Below are positions 53,901-64,000 of a stretch of DNA of 64,000 nucleotides, one piece after another (the first letter of the stretch is position 1; every line of letters begins with the position of its first letter). Under the pieces are notes generated by a model, which was given only the letters and a program-made list of their open reading frames with translations, was not told where the DNA came from and made no database searches. The translations under genes were made by a program, and so were the position numbers. Source of the DNA: Rhizomys pruinosus. Taxonomy: Eukaryota > Chordata > Mammalia > Rodentia > Spalacidae. The DNA lies in assembly GCA_009823505.1 (NCBI GenBank), contig VZQC01006583.1, positions 845,344 through 909,343 of the forward strand. The letters run 5' to 3'.

Positions 53901-54180
53901 TGTATCAAGCATCACCTCCCTGTATCAAGCATCGCCTCCCCGTATCAAGCATCACCTCCTTGTATCAAGCACTGACGCCCTGTATCAAGCATCGCCATCC
54001 TGTATCAAGCATCGCCATCCTGTATCAAGCATCGCCACCCTGTATCAAGCATTGACACCCTGTATCAAGCATTGACGCCCTGTATCAAGCATCGACACCT
54101 TGTGTCAAGCACAGACGCTCTGTATCAAGCATTGACACCTTGTGTCAAGCACAGACGCTCTGTATCAAGCATCAGCGTAT
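53901..54180 (+). repeat. Minisatellite, 20-bp unit, 14 copies, with 40-bp higher-order unit
   Basis: The unit is TGTATCAAGCATCGCCNCCC-like, with starts every 20 bp from 53901 to 54161. Towards the right it becomes a 40-bp dimer (TGTATCAAGCATTGACACCT then TGTGTCAAGCACAGACGCTC), present at 54081-54120 and 54121-54160. Confidence 0.96.
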
Positions 54181-54224
54181 GCTGGGGTTGAAGCACCTGT
54201 TCCATCCAGGCCCAGCCATTGCTA

Positions 54225-54300
54225 GCTGTGCGATCTTAGGCGGGTCTCTGAGTCTCCTTCTGCTTCTGTGTCCTTATCTCTAGTACAGGGAGCCATCCCT
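54225..54300 (+). mobile_element. MIR SINE fragment
   Basis: GTGCGATCTTAGGCGGGTCT, then CTGAGTCTCCTTCTGCTTCT and TCCTTATCTCTAGTACAGGG. Confidence 0.6.
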
Positions 54301-55355
54301 CCTTCCCAAGTCCCTCCTCAGAGTACAGTACGGGATTTGTTTGCTGTAATGGATGGGAATGTGTTTGCAGACTGGAAAGAGCTCTATCAGTGTCAGTTAT
54401 TTTTAGCAAGTGCATCATGGTGTTGACACATCCTGGGTGAGTGTTTGTACAGAGTGGAGCTGAATTCAGCCCTGAAGAAAGTAAAGGGAAAAGAATGTGG
54501 TGGCCCGTAGGCAGCAGAAGGAGGTGCTGGGTGCGCTACCCACGTGGAGCTGTCCTAAGAAGAAAGGGGCACATGGACCTGAATGTTCAGCAGAGTTTGG
54601 GATGCGGAAGCTGCCTTGGTCCACAAATCCACTAGGGACCTGGGACTTCGTGTCAGATCCGGCAATGGAAGATGGCAAAGCCTGCTTTAGCTTCCAGTGA
54701 GAGGCGGAGCAGCCATTCCCTGCTTCCCCTCCCCCCACCCCACACAGCTAATTATTATAAAAATTCTCTGTCATTGCTTTGCAACGGTCCATGGACTAAC
54801 TAATTTAAAAATGCAAATGAATGCTAAATTGCAGTCGGGTTTGAAGCTCCTTTCTGCCCACGTACCTAGAGATGGTAGGCGTTCTTCCTGCGGCTGGAAA
54901 TCGATCTTGGTCACCCTGGGTGACTTGACAATGGCATGGCTGCTGATGTTACAAGGTGCCCAGCTGATGGCACAGTTCTGCAGCATGGCGGGCTATCAAT
55001 CTTAGCCCGCCTCTGCCTCTGCAGTGCCTACTGCAGCAGTGCTGGGATTGTTCCAGAAGAGGCCCTCCCTCTGCCATCTGTCAGCCCGGGGACAGCCTGG
55101 TTCCAGCGGCTGGGCAGCTCTGCCTTCAAGCTCCCTGCTTTGCTGTGTGAGCTTGGAGGCTGAGGGCTGTTTGGTGATTTTTCTGGGGGTGAGGAACAGG
55201 CCCTGTCTGTCAGGAACGAGATTTGTGTATGCAACAGTGCACCCCAAAATTGAAGAGACCTAGGCCTCATTCTACAGTGCACCCCAATAACTCAGGGACT
55301 TAAATGTAAGGTCTTAGACCCACCTTCAGGAAGCTACTTTGGACTCATTAGAGGC
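54301..55355. other. Repeat-poor unassigned sequence
   Basis: No interspersed repeat recognised. Around 54750-54970 it is AT-rich, then mixed, and holds an octamer-like ATGCAAAT (54811). It could be a conserved non-coding element, but nothing in the sequence alone proves it. Confidence 0.35.
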
Positions 55356-55359
55356 ACAG

Positions 55360-55685
55360 ACCATAACTTGTTTTTTAACCCCAAGACACCCAAGTCCTCA
55401 GGTGATTCTTAGTCCTCATGATTTTGAGAACTACTGTTTTCCATGGTAACATAATGGACAACTGGGGCTCAAAGAAGTCATAGGAACCTTCCAGGATGGT
55501 ACTGTTTTTAACCTTAGCTTCTCAGCAGTTACCCAGGATGCTTTGAAAACTCTTGTAGAGCTAGAAGCCCCATCCTATATGATGTCACCTTCAGCATATC
55601 TGGGGTTGGACCAGGCCACAGTGCTGCTAAAAATCTCTGCAGTGGATTCCACCAAGTGAGAACCACTGCTCTGGCCATCCCCTTG
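55360..55685 (+). mobile_element. MER5/Charlie-type DNA transposon remnants
   Basis: CCTCAGGTGATTCTTAGTCC, then ATTTTGAGAACTACTG, followed by CTCTGCAGTGGATTCCACCA and AGTGAGAACCACTGCTCTGG, two overlapping ends of the MER5 group. Confidence 0.55.
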
Positions 55686-55813
55686 AAGCACAGCTGGGGG
55701 GGATTGTGTCCCCAGAGGGATTGCTTCTCAGACAGCAGTGGAGGCCCAGGAGGCTCAGGGCCTCAAATGGGCCGGCTGAGAGTTGCCATGTCTTACTGTT
55801 AATGGGGCCCCTC

Positions 55814-56005
55814 GCTCTGTTGAACCAATGGCAACCCTGTTCCCTTGAGTGCTGCAGTATCCTGTAACACTGGATGGTTTGGTTTTCTATAAGCCAGAGG
55901 GTCCTCCTGGCTCTGTTGAACCAATGGCAACCCTGTTCCCTTGAGTGCTGCAGTATCCTGTAACACTGGATGGTTTGGTTTTCTATAAGCCAGAGGGTCC
56001 TCCTG
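55814..56005 (+). repeat. Perfect tandem duplication, 2 x 96 bp
   Basis: The block from GCTCTGTTGAACCAATGGCA to CCAGAGGGTCCTCCTG occurs at 55814-55909 and 55910-56005 with no differences I can see. Confidence 0.97.
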
Positions 56006-56214
56006 ATCTCTGATTCTAGCCCTGACTCAGTTCAGTCCCTGCTGACACTCACCCACCCAGTTTTCCTGAGGCTGTCCTGTGTCAGGGAGCCTAGCACAGG
56101 GAGTCTAGCGAAGAGCTGCTATGAAGCAAGCGGCTCTCCTCAGCATTAGCCCGGCACCTGGGACACAGAGCAACGACTAAAACTATTTAGGCTCTTGTTC
56201 CTTCCCTTACACTG

Positions 56215-56396
56215 TTTGTCTATCTATGTATCTATCTACATATGTGAATATGTATGTATGTACCTATCTATAACTATCTATAAATCTATGTATCTAATCT
56301 ATCTACCTATCCCCTCTATGTGTGTATGTATGTATGTATCTATCTATCTATCTATCTATCATCTATCATCTATCATTTACTGATCATGTACCTATC

Positions 56397-56437
<41 letters not shown>

Positions 56438-56605
56438 TGCTATCTGTCATCTATCTCTATCATCTATCTATCTATCTACCTATCTACCTATCTATATCAT
56501 CTATCTCTATCTATCATCTATCAATCTATCTATCTACTTATGCACCTATCTATATTTCATCTATCTATCTATCTACCTATCTATCTATCATCTATCATTT
56601 ACCTA
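56215..56605 (+). repeat. (TCTA/TATC)n compound microsatellite
   Basis: About 390 bp of TATC tetranucleotides with ATG and ACC variants. Confidence 0.95.
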
Positions 56606-57095
56606 TGCATTGGACAAGGAGGATGCATATCTTGTGTGTACAGGTTGCAGTTATAGATGCTTTTGTCTTAACAATGATGTCTGTCATTGGAAAGATCCTG
56701 TGACATTAGTAGACTCTACACCTGAGTGTCATCAACTGTTAATAACTCTCCCTAGGAGTAGGCACCCCTGAGCCCCACCCTATCCATGCTGGAATGTGGA
56801 CTGTCTTGATCTTGTGTAGGTCTTGCACAGGTAATCACAGGTGCTGTGAGTTCCTGTGTGTCCCAGCCACGTCACGTCCAGATGTCAGCCCTTCATCACA
56901 CTCCTCCCGTCTTGCAGCTCTGTTGTTCTTTCCACAATGTTCCTCAAGCCTTGTGGGTTGAGAGGGAGGTCTACCCTGTGCCAGGTAGGGTTCCCTGTGC
57001 CAGGAAATTGGAGTACAGTCAGTTTTCAGGAGTGGTTCAGCATTTCAGCTGTGTACAGATGACTGCTGGACTGTCTCCACATTATCAAAAGGGAG
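56606..57095. other. Unassigned sequence
   Basis: The only internal repetition is CCCTGTGCCAGG twice at 56975-57003. No family or gene recognised. Confidence 0.3.
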
Positions 57096-57099
57096 TTTG

Positions 57100-57236
57100 T
57101 TCACTGATTACTTTCTCTGGCTTTAGTTCTCTTACTCATTAATTGGTGGGTGACAGGGGAGATAACACCAGCATTCCAAATGGTGGCTGGGAGGGTCAAA
57201 TGAGTTAGGAGGTGGAAAACACTCAGCACCCAACGT
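57100..57236 (+). mobile_element. MIR-like fragment
   Basis: GGCTTTAGTTCTCTTACTCA, then GGGAGGGTCAAATGAGTTAG and AAAACACTCAGCACC. Confidence 0.45.
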
Positions 57237-58260
57237 ATCATACATGTCCAATGTCAGTACTTGGGAAAATAAGATAGAAATCAATCTTTGTCTCTAATTC
57301 TGGGTTTTCTGCACTGTAAAACCTCCAAAGCATCTCAAGAGACAGTTGAGGGGAGGTGGGGAAATTCCTGCCAGCGGCATCATCCACCCATGTGGCTGGG
57401 CTGGCACCTCCTTGTCTCTTTAGACCCAACTTGCCGCTGGCTGGGTTGGTGGCAGTGGGCCAGTTGCTGAGTTTAAATAGAATTTTCTTTGCAAATAGAC
57501 ATAGCAATGAAATTACTAAACTGCTGTGTTTATCTTCCTAAATGAAAGACAGATTTTAAGTACATTATACCAGGGTAATTGAAAATCAGAAGCAAATGAG
57601 GGGGTGTGTGCTGTAACTTCTACACTAATGTGCCAGTCCCCTCTTGTGACCCTGCATTAGCTATGGGGAGGAGCAGTGGGCAGGCAAGGAGGCATGCTGT
57701 GATGTCCTTGTGGTCCAAGCTGGTAGGATGAGGGAATTCTCGAAGTGCCATTGGCTGGCCGCTGGGGAAACTAAAAGACCCTGGGTTTTCTCTGGGGCTG
57801 TGAATGTCACAACATGAATTTCAATTAAGATTCTGCTGTTCCCACTACAGTTTTCTCGTGGTTTTCAGTGGACTCAAGCCCTCCTTCCTCAGACTGCAGG
57901 CACAGAATGCAGTGACTTTCTTTAACCCAAGTTTAACTGCCAAAGCCCTTCTAGATGAACTCACTGGCCTGAAATCCATGTATCTTCCCATGTAGCTATG
58001 TCCAACAAGCTTCTCTGGCTGCTGGAGGAGGCTGGCTCCGCCCCAGAACTGGCACAGGTTCCCCACAATGGGTTTGAGTGTTGGTGGTTTGCAGCTGACA
58101 GCAGCACTGAGGGAGCTGGAGGTGGGCTTCTGTTCTTTCTTAATTCATCTTCCTGGGCAAGTCAAGACAAACTGCATTAAAACTCTTCCAGTGGGAATAA
58201 TTGGAGATACTTTCTCAGTCTTGGGAGTGGGAAGTAGAACATCTTTCAAGCAAGCTTTAC
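57237..58260. other. Unassigned sequence
   Basis: AT-rich at 57460-57600; no recognised repeat or gene. Confidence 0.3.
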
Positions 58261-58261
58261 A

Positions 58262-58509
58262 AGGGCTGGGGAGACAGCTCAGTTGGTGAAGTGCTGACTG
58301 TACAACCATGAAGTCCTGGGTTCAATCCCCAGAACTCAGATATATGTAAAAGGAGGCGTAGTGGTACAAACTTGCAAACCCAGTGGGGGTGGGGGGTATG
58401 GGGACACTGGGCCAGGAGCTTGGGAATTTCTAGGTGAAGGAGAGACCTTGTCTCAAAAACAAGGTGAACAATCCCTCAGGACTGACAGCAATGTTGTCCT
58501 CTGTCTGCA

Positions 58510-58547
<38 letters not shown>

Positions 58548-58552
58548 CACAC
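58262..58552 (+). mobile_element. B4-type SINE with (CA)n tail
   Basis: A tRNA-like head (GGGCTGGGGAGACAGCTCAG, TTCAATCCCCAGAACTCAG), a B1-like middle, GAGACCTTGTCTCAAAAACA, and (CA)n at 58513-58546. Confidence 0.85.
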
Positions 58553-58559
58553 TGTATAC

Positions 58560-58970
58560 ATGCACACAAACAAAACTTTACAAAGTGCCAGACCTGCATA
58601 ATCTTTATAGAAAGAATGTAGCTTGGGACATGGTTACTACCCCTAAGCCTTGCCAAGTCACCCCACTGATACCTGCTTGTCTTTGCTTATTTAACAGCAC
58701 CGTGTGCAGCCCCTGAACATGAGGTGCAGTGTCGTCCAGACATCCCACTCATCCTCACAACTGGGAATAAGACAGACAGAAAAATGAACATCTGGAGAAA
58801 GGCTGGTAACAGGTGCTGTCTCAGGGATGGATATTAGAAGTTTGCTTGAAGAATGTTGGCAACCAAATGGTCCTTACAGAATATAGTCCTTGGGTAATGC
58901 TGCCCTGACTTTTGTGACCAGTTCTTTAATGACTTCTTATCCCCAGACCTGAGAATCCAAAGCTTAGTGT
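58560..58970. other. Unassigned sequence
   Basis: No recognised repeat or gene. Confidence 0.3.
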
Positions 58971-58976
58971 GGAACT

Positions 58977-59107
58977 TATATTTGAGTCCATGTAGCCTGG
59001 GCTGGCTAGAATTCACTCTGTGACTGAGGAAAGCCTTAACTCCACATCTGCCTGCTTCCACCTCCCAAGTGTTGGGATTACAGGCGTATGCCACCATGCC
59101 TAGCTCA
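58977..59107 (-). mobile_element. B1 SINE, diverged
   Basis: GTCCATGTAGCCTGGGCTGG, ATTCACTCTGTGACTGAGGA and GTGTTGGGATTACAGGCGTA. Confidence 0.88.
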
Positions 59108-59109
59108 CG

Positions 59110-60065
59110 AAAGTGAATTCTTAGGCCAAGGTTGTCAGTGGAGAACCCTGAGGATGGGCATGGAGTTCCCTTGCTTGTTCCTCGAGTCGACGTCTGGTCC
59201 CAGGTGTCCTTGTTGAAGGGAGCAGGTAAATGGAGAAGCCTGGGTCTCATGGCAGCGAGGCGGGTCAAGGTGTGCACAGGGATGAAGGCCTGTGGTTGGA
59301 GAAGAAGTATCCATGGCACTCGGGACTTGTCAGGAGCCGCACTGGATGCCCTTCCCCAGCACAGACATGCAGAGCCTCATGCTTCTTTTGCTCCTTGATT
59401 TAAAGCACTGGCTACAGAGCCCCAGTTCCGAGCCCTTCTAAGTGGGTGGGGTCCTGTCTCTCAGCACTGGTTTACACCACTAGAAACAAGGTATCAGGTC
59501 ATATGGCTGCTGAGCTTCTAACATGGTGACAAAGAACTTAGTACAGAGACTCAGACCTGAGCCCACCCCAGCACAGGCTGGCGCCCTATCATAGAGGAGA
59601 GTTTGGATTTCATATCTCTTGGATCTCCCCATCCCTGATTCTAAAGTGTAGACTGTCAATCATTCCACGTGAAGGCAATGGTCAGATTCCAGCCCTTGCA
59701 ACAGAGCTGGAAATCGGAGACAACAGAATCAGCTTGAGACAGAAGACAGCTCTCCCTGATGGACATGACCCTTCATCTCAGGGACCTCATTGGGCGTCCT
59801 CATAGGTGCAGGCCATATTCACTGCTTAACCTTGAAGGTCAGGTACAGGAAAATGAGGGGAAATGGAGAGGGCAGTTTTTATACAAACTGAAGTCACCAG
59901 TGTGCTGCAGGAGACAGCGTTTGCACTGGCGGGGGTCACAGTCACAAGGGCCACTTAGCTCACTAGCATGCAGCAGAGGAGCTTCGGGAGGGAGCAACGA
60001 GCTCACTCAGCTGCACTGAAACTGGAGTCAAGGGAATTTCAGCTAGATTTACTTGCATTGAATGT
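59110..60065. other. Unassigned sequence
   Basis: No recognised repeat or gene in about 950 bp. Confidence 0.3.
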
Positions 60066-60069
60066 GTTC

Positions 60070-60480
60070 TGTGTGCGTGCATGTGTGTGTGCATGTGTGT
60101 TCATATTTGCCTGTATGTGTGCATGTGTGTGTACAGGTAGCATACACATGTATGTGCCTGTATGTGTGCATGTATGTACAGGTAGCACACACATGTATGT
60201 GCATGTGTGTGTACAGGTAGCACACACATGTATGTGCATGTGTGTGTGCATGTGTGTGTACAGGTAACACACACATGTATGTGCCTGTATGTGTGCATCT
60301 GTGTGTACAGGTAGCACACACATGTATGTGCCTGTGTGTGTGTGCATGTGTGTACAGGTAGCACACACATGCATGTGCCTGTGTGTGTGCATGTGTGTGT
60401 ACAGGTAGCACACACATGTATGTGCCTGTATGTGTGCATGTGTGTGTACATGTAAGCACACACATGCATGTGCATGCCTG
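60070..60480 (+). repeat. Minisatellite, mostly 47-bp unit, about 8 copies
   Basis: Units centre on GTACAGGTAGCACACACATG, then TATGTGCCTGTATGTGTGCA. ACAGGTA-type words begin at 60133, 60178, 60213, 60260, 60307, 60354, 60401 and 60448: 45, 35 and then five 47-bp steps. Each unit pairs a TG run with a CA run, so single strands can fold back. Confidence 0.94.
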
Positions 60481-60489
60481 TGGAGTCTT

Positions 60490-61015
60490 CAAGTTGGCAC
60501 TTAGTGTCTTCCTCTGTCTCTGCCTGCTTCATTGGAGCAGTGTCTCTTGCTGAATCTCGGCTCTCTGATTCTGGCTAGTCTAGAGAGCTCGTCTGCTCCA
60601 GGGCTCCCCTGACTCCTCCTCCCAGGAGCTGGGATTACTGGCAGCCACTACACCTGCCCCTGCCTGGCTTTCACATGATGTCCTGTGGATCCAAATTCTG
60701 CTCGCCAGGCTTGAGGGGGAGGAGCCATCTCTTACTTCATTTGCTCTTATTAGTAGGCTTAGAGTTGGCCGAAGCTTCCTGTCAGAACAGGGCAAATGAG
60801 ACTAACCCCAAACCAGGCGGCCTTGGAGATCAATAGTGACCCAAGATATGAAAAGTTTTCAGAATTTTCCAACTGTGGTGGGACTTTTTCTAAGCTGAGC
60901 TAGGAGCTATTTATTTCAGGTGGTGCTCACGGTGAGGCTGACGATCTGAAGAGAGTTAGCAAGGAAAGTTCTCCAGCCCTTTTACATTACCCCAGATCAT
61001 TGATTAGCAGCAAAC
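60490..61015. other. Unassigned sequence
   Basis: 60530-60670 has weak antisense-SINE texture (GAGCTGGGATTACTGGCAGC) suggesting a very old B1; otherwise nothing recognised. Confidence 0.35.
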
Positions 61016-61019
61016 CCTG

Positions 61020-61195
61020 GTTCTAGGCAGGACTCCTCCACTAGGTAGTTACAGGAACTTAACTGGGTCATTTAACTCTTCTGGACATCAGTTTAACTCA
61101 TAGAGTGGAGACCCATAACATCTGCCCAATAGCACCTAACAATACTGCTGACTGTGTGACTGGGCTAACGCATGTGAAAAGGCTTTTCAGAACAG
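61020..61195 (+). mobile_element. MIR SINE
   Basis: TTAACTGGGTCATTTAACTC, TTCTGGACATCAGTTTAACT, then GTGGAGACCCATAACATCTG and CATGTGAAAAGGCTTTTCAG. Confidence 0.75.
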
Positions 61196-61202
61196 GACAG
61201 AG

Positions 61203-61460
61203 GATTGGGGAGACAGCTCAGTAGGTAAGAATGCCATGGAGTCCCGAGTTCTAATCCCTAAGAACCCACATAAAAAGCTGGGCATGGGTGCTCGTGCGTG
61301 TAACCCCAGCATTGGAGGGTGGAGATGGATTATTCCTGGGAGCTTGCTGCCCAGCCAGCCTATCAGAAACAGCAAGTTTGATGAGGGACCCTGTCTCATG
61401 GTGATAAAGTGGAGAGGGATAGAGGGAATCTGATATCCTCCTCTGGCCTCTGTATGTGTA
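61203..61460 (+). mobile_element. B4-type SINE
   Basis: GGGGAGACAGCTCAGTAGGT, GAACCCACATAAAAAGCTGG, GCATGGGTGCTCGTGCGTGT, GACCCTGTCTCATGGTGATA and TCCTCCTCTGGCCTCTGTAT. Confidence 0.85.
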
Positions 61461-61466
61461 TACACT

Positions 61467-61467
61467 G

Positions 61468-61514
<47 letters not shown>

Positions 61515-61552
61515 TGCGCACGCACACACACACATACACACACACACACAAA
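61467..61552 (+). repeat. (TG)n-GCGCAC-(CA)n near-palindrome
   Basis: A long TG run turns at TGCGCACGCA (61516-61525) into a CA run. TATG on one side mirrors CATA on the other. Alternating purine-pyrimidine throughout. Confidence 0.93.
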
Positions 61553-61674
61553 GGAACAGGACAGTGTATACACATACAGAACAGTACACAAAGGAACAGG
61601 ACAGATTGTGTGCCCACAAATCATTAGACATGCCACAGCTCCTTCTCCTGCTATTGTCTTGCCTGGTTCAACCA

Positions 61675-61850
61675 CAGTGGTAAAGAGTGGAGACTTGGGG
61701 CCCAACCGCGTGACTGGGAGTCCCAACTCTGCTCCATCTGTAGTAGCTGCTCATCTTCAGCACGTTAATCTTATTGACTGCCAGTGCACTGGTCTGCACA
61801 GAAGAGGCTGAGAAGAGTAATAACCATTTCACTGTGGCAGGGGGGAAGCA
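61675..61850 (+). mobile_element. MIR SINE
   Basis: TGGTAAAGAGTGGAGACTTG, GGGAGTCCCAACTCTGCTCC and AAGAGTAATAACCATTTCAC. Confidence 0.6.
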
Positions 61851-61890
61851 TTAGAGTTACACGTACGCATGGTGACTCACAGGACCTGAT

Positions 61891-62160
61891 GCAAGGGTGT
61901 TCCCAGTAGGCTTTACTCTTCTCATTCTCACATGTCCAAGGGTGTTCCTGGTAGGCTTTGCTCTTTTCATTCTCACGTGTCCAAGGGTGTTCCCGGTAGG
62001 CTTTGCTCTTCTCATTCTCATGTGTCCAAGGGTGTTCCCGGTAGACTTTGCTCTTCTCATTCTCACGTGTCCAAGGGTGTTCCCAGCAGGCTTTGCTCTT
62101 CTCATTCTCACGTGTCCAAGGGTGTTCCCAGCAGGATTTGCTCTTCTCATTCTCACGTGT
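61891..62160 (+). repeat. Minisatellite, 45-bp unit, 6 copies
   Basis: The unit runs CAAGGGTGTTCCCGGTAGGC, TTTGCTCTTCTCATTCTCAC, GTGTC. Starts fall at 61891, 61936, 61981, 62026, 62071 and 62116. At 15 codons per unit, every frame that lacks a stop stays open; the minus-strand 167-codon frame 61771-62274 repeats a 15-residue ENEKSKAYWEHPWTR-like block six times. Differences between units often change residues, so I do not call a gene. Confidence 0.96.
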
Positions 62161-62164
62161 CCTG

Positions 62165-62835
62165 TGGTGGATTGTGACACCCAATGGCCAGGTCACTGAG
62201 GTGTCTTTTAGACATCTCTTGGAGGAATTCAGCCATCTCCATGTCCCAGGATGCAAAGAATGGAGAACGTCCACCTTGGTCCCTCCGGGGAGAGCTAGGT
62301 GCTATTACCAAAGTTTGTCAAATTGGCGACCCCAAATGTTTTCTTTTATTTAGAATCTCATAATATTCTGTCACAAATGTTTCATAATTGCCTCATGAAT
62401 TATTCACCTGCAACTTAATAACCTTAAATTTTATGGGATTATGGTTTTGTGGGAGAAAAACATTACCAACTTGGGACCTCACTGTGAAGAGAAGGTGCTG
62501 ACGAAGCCAATTTATTTTCACTATGCAGTAAAAGCCTTTTTTTGTAACTATGAAATATGGAATATTAATAAAAGAGAAAATAAGAAAACTAAAAGAAGAG
62601 GAAAAAATCCTTACACTGCTCTTTCTAAAAGACTTGATTGCACTGCTGGGTATGCAGGGTTTCCCCAATGCCAAGGCTGACACAACCCGACTGTGGCTCA
62701 TGTTACCTTCTTTGGTGAAACCAAAGAAAAATCCTTTGTGTTCCTTCTTTATTTACCTGGATTTGGTTTTCCTATATTTTTATCCATTACATGATGGTTT
62801 TTCTATATATCCATTGATGAATCGTTTCTAATGTA
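62165..62835. other. AT-rich unassigned sequence
   Basis: No recognised repeat family; A/T-rich from 62330 to 62630. Confidence 0.3.
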
Positions 62836-62837
62836 TA

Positions 62838-63032
62838 TGGGCATTTTGACTACATGTATGTAATTACACACATGTTGTACAATGCTCAAGGAGTCCAGAA
62901 GACGATGTTGGATCCCCTGTAACTGGAGTCCCCAACAGTTGTTAGCCGCCATGTGGGTATGGGAAGCTGAACCCAGGTCCTCTACAAGAGCAGCAAGTGC
63001 TCTGAAGTGCAGAGTCCTCTTTCCAGCCCCTC
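62838..63032 (-). mobile_element. B2/B3-family SINE
   Basis: GTTGGATCCCCTGTAACTGG, GTTAGCCGCCATGTGGGTAT, GGTCCTCTACAAGAGCAGCA and CTCTTTCCAGCCCC. Confidence 0.88.
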
Positions 63033-63057
63033 ACTGATGATTTTTAACACACATCTC

Positions 63058-63080
63058 TGTGTGTATGTGTGAGTGCCTGC

Positions 63081-63118
<38 letters not shown>

Positions 63119-63290
63119 CCGTGCATGCGCACCCTGTGTAGGCACCCACAAAGGCCAGAAGAGAGCATCAGATCCCTTGGAGCTAGAGTTATAGGTGGAT
63201 ATGAGGTGCCTGACTTGGGTTCTGGGCACTGAACTAGGGCCCTCTGGAAGGGCAATATGCTCTTATCCACTGGGCCATCTCTCCAGCACT
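63058..63290 (-). mobile_element. B2/B3-family SINE with (TG)n tail
   Basis: (TG)n and GCGCGCCCGTGCATGCGCAC at left, then GCATCAGATCCCTTGGAGCT, GGGCACTGAACTAGGGCCCT and CACTGGGCCATCTCTCCAGC. It follows the previous SINE in the same orientation. Confidence 0.88.
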
Positions 63291-63374
63291 TGTAGACAGT
63301 TTTCAAATTCTTATCACTCTTTCATAATCCTTGGCAGTTAGAGTGTTTGTTTTTAAATGTCCTTGCTAAAACTA

Positions 63375-63530
63375 AGGACTCTGAGACTGTAGTGGAAGAA
63401 GCAGTGGCCGAAAGATTTGAGCCCAAGTCTAGATTCTCATATCATTGGTGCATATATTTAGCAATTCAATTAAGTTTTCTTAGCCTGGTTTCCTGATAAA
63501 GGATGAGGTGAGCTTTTGCAAGAACAAGGC
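63375..63530 (+). mobile_element. MIR-like fragment
   Basis: AAGCAGTGGCCGAAAGATTT, GAGCCCAAGTCTAGATTCTC and CTTAGCCTGGTTTCCTGATA, then AAGGATGAGGTGAGC. Confidence 0.5.
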
Positions 63531-64000
63531 CCTGTAGAAATATACTCAATTGGCCAAATAATGCAGGTGAGGAGACTGTGGGGTTGATGGAGCTGATCCC
63601 AGGTGGGATCAGCTAGACAGGAGATGGACAGGAAGCTCCAAAGGACAGTGGATTCATTGCAGAGAGCTCAGAAAAATGCCAACTATTGCTTCAGTTTGAA
63701 TTTTTCTTTATGCAAGAAAGAACAAAATAACTCTCTTGCCTTCAATGCTGGGTAATACTGGCTGACATTCATATTCCCTTATTAATCAGATGAATGGCAT
63801 CTGTCATCAGTAAAGCTGAGGCAGGAGACTTTGAGTTTGAGGCAGAGTTCCCCTATGAGATCCTGGCTTCAAAATTCCAAACAAAAAACAAGAAAAAAAA
63901 AACATTTTATTGAAATGACATGTGCTCTTTTTAGAACCAAGGAGTACTAGAATGATAACAGGATTGTTGAAAGTCTCTTCACACTTCCATGTCACCGATG
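63531..64000. other. Unassigned sequence
   Basis: A weak B1-like phrase (GCTGAGGCAGGAGACTTTGA at 63816) and an A run at 63891; otherwise nothing recognised. Confidence 0.35.

Noticed and set aside
60039..60532. His/Cys/Thr-rich 140-147 codon frames on the minus strand
   Set aside because: Three overlapping frames are all open because the TG/CA repeat lacks stops; not a gene signature.
6330..62160. Tandem arrays considered as CRISPR
   Set aside because: Units are contiguous without unique spacers, and the genome is mammalian.

Overview
This 64 kb window is nuclear DNA of a muroid rodent. B1, B2, B3, B4 and ID SINEs, Lx-type LINE-1 ends and rodent-specific URR1-type DNA transposons cover roughly half of it. 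The youngest B2 copies have 3' halves unlike the house-mouse consensus, which points to a cricetid (vole, hamster or deer mouse); that is inference. I recognise no host protein-coding gene, tRNA or rRNA. Nearly all open frames in the window are chance frames inside repeats, so the region looks intergenic or intronic.

The only convincing coding sequences belong to one LINE-1 on the minus strand at the left edge (1-4655). Its 5'UTR, an intact ORF1 (376 codons from ATG 4297) and an ORF2 that starts at ATG 3125 are all present. ORF2 stays open, with no stop, for every one of the 1,041 codons visible before the window edge. All endonuclease and reverse transcriptase catalytic residues I could locate are present. 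This is a young element and a candidate for an active one; its last ~240 codons, 3'UTR and poly(A) tail lie outside the window.

Right of it: 4.7-9.6 kb holds a B2 remnant, an old LTR, a 40/41-bp minisatellite and unassigned DNA. 9.6-11.8 kb holds a B2 inserted in a B2, a B1, and copy 1 of an unassigned repeat family. 12-19 kb holds a GATA-type array, a 61-bp tandem array made of B1 sequence, and copy 2 of the same family in opposite orientation. 19-26 kb holds B3 and B2 SINEs, a repeat-poor 3 kb stretch and two CTCF-like motifs. 26-34 kb holds L2, URR1-type elements, microsatellites and a decayed retroviral pol fragment. 34-48 kb holds a SINE-derived 36-bp array, nested SINEs, many URR1-type elements and two opposed old L1 3' ends. 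48-56 kb holds a B2-B1 chimeric SINE, a perfect 58-bp palindrome, a 20-bp array and a perfect 96-bp tandem duplication. 56-64 kb holds TATC, 47-bp and 45-bp arrays and two B4 elements.

The themes are recent retrotransposition (intact L1; B1/B2 copies with perfect target-site duplications), nested insertion, and a high density of minisatellites, at least two of them built from SINE sequence. I found no evidence of a new multi-gene system. The most unusual items are the intact L1, a 51-bp microinversion between two repeat copies, the B2-B1 chimera, the palindrome and the B1-derived array.
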